A stretch of 34,849 bases of DNA, taken from assembly GCA_945861155.1 (NCBI GenBank), contig CAMATN010000044.1, positions 1 to 34,849 on the forward strand, given 5' to 3'. Numbering within the stretch: position 1 is the stretch's first letter; every line of letters begins with the position of its first letter. Origin of the DNA: Rhizobium sp. Q54. Lineage in GTDB: Bacteria > Pseudomonadota > Alphaproteobacteria > ATCC43930 > CGMCC-115725. The notes beneath the pieces are model-generated. The model ran no database searches, was not told where the DNA came from, and saw only the letters and a list, made by a program, of their open reading frames with translations. The position numbers and the translations under genes were made by a program. Of this stretch, positions 32,443 to 34,849 are shown piece by piece.

Positions 32443-34203
32443 TCAGGCGCGGGCGCCCTGGTAGAGCGGGCCGCGCACGATCTGGCCGGGCAGCGCGTCG
32501 GTCAGTTCGCCCTTGTCGAGCAGCACGGCGCCGTTGACGACGACATAGTCGATGCCGATCGCGTCGCGCTTGACCTCGATCCCGCCGGTCGGGAGCGTCG
32601 CCGCCGTCTCGCGCGGCTTGGAGGCGATCGTGTCGGGATCGAAGATCGTGATGTCGGCGGCCTTGCCGGGCGCGATAAAGCCGCGATCGGCGAGGTCGTG
32701 CATCAGCGCGGTCTTGCCGGTCATGCGGTAGACCGCATCCTCCAGGGTCAACGCCTGCTGCTCGCGCACCCAATGGGCCAGGAGATGCGTGCTGTATTCG
32801 TGGCGGTCTTGCGAATGCGGCCGGGCGCCGCCGTCGCTGGTGCCGATCACGGTGTAGGGCGAGCCGAGGATGTGCTTCTGCGCCACCGGATCGGTGTTGC
32901 GGTCGATCGCGATGAAGTAGGTCTCCAGGTCCTCGTCGAGCGACAAATCGAGGAAGGCGTCCATTACGCCCTTGCCTTGAAGCTGCGCGATCTGCGCGAT
33001 GCTCTTGCCCTGGAGACCGCGGTTGCGCTCGTGCTTGGTCATGAACACCTGCACGAGGTCCCAGCGCCTGTTGAAAAAGCCGCGCGACACGCCGCGCCGG
33101 TTGGTGCCCGGCAGCGTCTGTTCCACCGTGCCCTCGACCGCCTCGGCGCTCAGCGCCTTGCGGATGTCGGGGTCGCGGAAAGCCGTCATGCGATCCTGGT
33201 AGGGCAGCGCCATGATCCTGTCCCAGGTCGGCATGCCGCGGAACAAGCCGTTCGGGTTGGTGATGTCCTCGTCCTGCGGGACATCGAGGCCGTTCTGCAG
33301 ATTGAAGATCGCCCCGGCGACGACCGACACGCAGGAACCATAGCAACGCGCCCCGGATTTGAACGTGTCCTCGAGCCATTGGAGGTGCTGCTGCCACTCC
33401 TCGGGATGCTCGATCGGCTGCGAGACGAGGTTGTACATCGACGGCCGGCCGGTCCGCGCCGCCAGCTCGCGGGCGACCTCGCGCGTCGCCTTGGTGCCGC
33501 CCGGCGCGCCGCCGGCGACCTGGAAGACGCCGGTGCCGAGTTCGCCGAGCACGCTCGCCAGCGCCCAGCGCTCGTCGTCATTGCACAGCCCGGCCGGGTC
33601 GCCGCGGTCCTTGGGCGCCGTCGAAAAGCCGAGCGCGCCGTCGATCATCGCCTCGCGGATCAGCCGCTGCATCGCAGCCAGTTCTTCCGGCGTCGCGGTG
33701 ACCCGCTCTGAAGCCGCCTCGCCCATCACATAGCGGCGGATGCCGGAATGGCCGATCAGCGCGCCAACATTGATGCCGCGACGACGGCCGAGCGCGTCGA
33801 GATACTGGCCGACCGATTCCCAGGTCACGTCGACGCCGGCTTTCAGCACCGGCAGCGGAATCTGTTCCGCGTCGGAGAAGAATTCGAGATACCAGTCGGC
33901 GTCGCCCGGCCGCACCGGAGCGATGACCTGGCCGCATTGCCCAACGACGATCGTGGTATGGCCGTTTTGCACCGAGGAGCCGCAATACGGGTCCCACACG
34001 GCCTGCGGATCGAAATGGGTGTGGTGGTCGATAAAGCCCGGCGCGACGACGCGGCCGGCGGCGTCAATCGTGCGTGTCGCCGCCCCGAGGGACTTGCCGA
34101 CGCCGACGATTTTGCCCTGGTGCACCGCCACATCGGCCTGGAATGCCGGCTCGCCCGACCCGTCGACGACGCGTCCGTTCTTGATCAGAATATCGTAGGC
34201 CAT
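32443..34203 (-). CDS. N-acyl-D-amino-acid deacylase-type amidohydrolase
   Basis: This is a 586-residue member of the amidohydrolase superfamily, D-aminoacylase branch. It begins with the small beta-sandwich (AYDILIKNGRVVDGSGEP) and has the metal site GFIDHHTHFDPQ (His61-x-His63). It continues with VGALIGHSGIRRYVMG, GALGFSTAPKDRG, and IGTSDGGARPHSQDRHE, which supplies the catalytic Asp. It ends with IAPGKAADITIFDPDTI, which returns to the sandwich domain. Related enzymes remove acyl groups from N-acyl-D-amino acids or cleave hydantoin-like rings. Here the substrate is unproven. ATG 34203 has GGGAGGACG upstream. It stands as a single gene. Confidence 0.92.
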   Translation of the reverse strand: MAYDILIKNGRVVDGSGEPAFQADVAVHQGKIVGVGKSLGAATRTIDAAGRVVAPGFIDHHTHFDPQAVWDPYCGSSVQNGHTTIVVGQCGQVIAPVRPGDADWYLEFFSDAEQIPLPVLKAGVDVTWESVGQYLDALGRRRGINVGALIGHSGIRRYVMGEAASERVTATPEELAAMQRLIREAMIDGALGFSTAPKDRGDPAGLCNDDERWALASVLGELGTGVFQVAGGAPGGTKATREVARELAARTGRPSMYNLVSQPIEHPEEWQQHLQWLEDTFKSGARCYGSCVSVVAGAIFNLQNGLDVPQDEDITNPNGLFRGMPTWDRIMALPYQDRMTAFRDPDIRKALSAEAVEGTVEQTLPGTNRRGVSRGFFNRRWDLVQVFMTKHERNRGLQGKSIAQIAQLQGKGVMDAFLDLSLDEDLETYFIAIDRNTDPVAQKHILGSPYTVIGTSDGGARPHSQDRHEYSTHLLAHWVREQQALTLEDAVYRMTGKTALMHDLADRGFIAPGKAADITIFDPDTIASKPRETAATLPTGGIEVKRDAIGIDYVVVNGAVLLDKGELTDALPGQIVRGPLYQGARA

Positions 34204-34357
34204 GGCTTCGTCCTCCCGTTGCGCCCGCTCCATCCGGCTTAAGCCGTCACGGCGGTTCGTTGCTCAATCGAAGGTTATGTCATCGCGCGGGGGTGCGGCA
34301 ATATGTTCCTCGGCGGGACCAGGCGATCACACGACGGCGATCAGCATGGCCGCGCCA

Positions 34358-34560
34358 TCAGTGACGCAGCTGCATCAGGATCAGACCGACGGTCGCGGCC
34401 AGGTTGAACCCGCCCATCCATTTAAGGATGCCGAGATCGGCCTCGATCTTGGCAAACCTGTTCTCGTAGGCCGCTACCGTTTCCGCCGCCCTGCGCGCTT
34501 TTCCTCGCCGGCGCCGGCCTCTTTCAGCGCGTCGTACAGCTCGGTGATCATTGTCGTCAT
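34358..34560 (-). pseudogene. Small coiled-coil/one-helix membrane protein gene broken by a 1-base frameshift
   Basis: Reading from ATG 34560 gives MTTMITELYDALKEAGAGEEK and then a premature stop. Shifting one base in the A-run near 34499-34502 (TTTT on the plus strand) restores ARRAAETVAAYENRFAKIE and GILKWMGGFNLAATVGLILM. The combined 67-residue product has an N-terminal helix, a coiled-coil-like middle and one C-terminal membrane helix. This resembles short relatives of the DUF1640-type coiled-coil membrane proteins. One missing A explains everything, so it is either a real inactivating deletion or a homopolymer sequencing error. A longer in-frame reading from 34636 starts in unrelated Arg-rich sequence and is not the natural protein. 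Confidence 0.65.
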
Positions 34561-34741
34561 CGACGGAAACCCCTGGGCGCCTCTGGGGCGCCCTTGCGGC
34601 GATCATCCTGACCGATGGCAAAACCGTCCATGACAAACATATGGGGCTGCCACTGGTAGGATGTCATTCGCCGATTCCCGGCCACGAGGGTTGGCTGACA
34701 GCATGTGAATGAATGGGCGTTCGGCTGGATCAGCGCCGTGC

Positions 34742-34849
34742 GTCCTTCGAGACGCCCGCGTTGCGGGCTCCTCAGGATGAGGTTCTTTCTTAATGCCATC
34801 AAAGACATATCCTCATCCTGAGGAGGCGCGGAGCGCCGTCTCGAAGGAC
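34742..34849. repeat. Large inverted repeat at the window end
   Basis: Left arm 34742-34782 (GTCCTTCGAGACGC...TCAGGATGAGG) and right arm 34811-34849 (CCTCATCCTGAGG...TCTCGAAGGAC) are reverse complements with minor differences, separated by 28 bases. This CCTCATCCTGAGGAG/GTCTCGAAGGAC palindrome is a familiar dispersed intergenic repeat in rhizobial-type genomes. It may continue past the window. Confidence 0.75.

Noticed and set aside
34557-34808. 83-codon minus-strand frame near the window end
   Set aside because: Half of it is translated from the terminal inverted repeat; no domain.

Overview
This is a high-GC window with densely packed genes and long antisense ORFs, so most third positions are G or C. 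The gene content suggests a metabolically versatile soil or freshwater alphaproteobacterium, probably Rhodospirillales-like or Bradyrhizobiaceae-like. The clues are luciferase-like flavin oxidoreductases, VOC proteins, SDRs, an orphan acyl-CoA carboxylase beta subunit, a hyf-type membrane complex and short palindromic repeats of the kind common in that class. The lineage is inferred from gene style only.

Layout. 1-2645: the 5' end of an SDR (-), a luciferase-like oxidoreductase (+), a palindromic repeat, a VOC protein (-) and a second luciferase-like oxidoreductase (+). 2690-7814: an orphan dipeptide-type ABC substrate-binding protein (-) divergent from eutB (+). eutB is followed 5 bp later by an ORF in which a complete EutC light chain runs in frame into a glycosidase-like beta-propeller. 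7828-9839: VOC protein and acyl-CoA carboxylase carboxyltransferase subunit (-). 9975-14360: three poorly known genes that look like a glycan-modification module: a protein of unknown fold, a DUF4214-methyltransferase and a 646-residue protein. 14439-17755: a 5'-truncated SMP-30 remnant, then a compact + operon of EF-hand protein, VOC protein, haloacetate dehalogenase-like hydrolase and FAD-dependent oxidoreductase. 17779-18355: a small membrane protein (-) and tRNA-Leu(CAA).

18386-25766 (-) is the most coherent system. A small XRE regulator with its own good promoter is followed by six overlapping or tightly spaced genes: hyfB, hyfC, hyfE, hyfF, a NuoCD/HyfG-like large subunit and a NuoB/HyfI-like small subunit. 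The small subunit keeps its four Fe-S cysteines. The large subunit has lost all four Ni-Fe cysteines, and no ferredoxin-like subunit is encoded beside it. It is therefore best read as an energy-converting-hydrogenase-related (Ehr-type) ion-pumping complex and not as a hydrogenase.

26299-34849: a DUF6295-like protein and dienelactone hydrolase operon (-), an SDR whose Tyr/Lys catalytic pair is missing (+), a third luciferase-like oxidoreductase (+), a large nested inverted repeat, a canonical SDR (-), and an ADYC-domain secreted protein followed by a secreted Asn-Gly repeat protein (+). Then come several palindromic repeats, a D-aminoacylase-type amidohydrolase (-), a small coiled-coil membrane gene broken by a one-base frameshift, and a terminal inverted repeat.

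Most genes look like independent catabolic units. The points most worth attention are the EutC/beta-propeller ORF, the cysteine-less hyf-like complex, the Asn-Gly repeat/ADYC pair, the SDR without a YxxxK motif and the glycan-like module.
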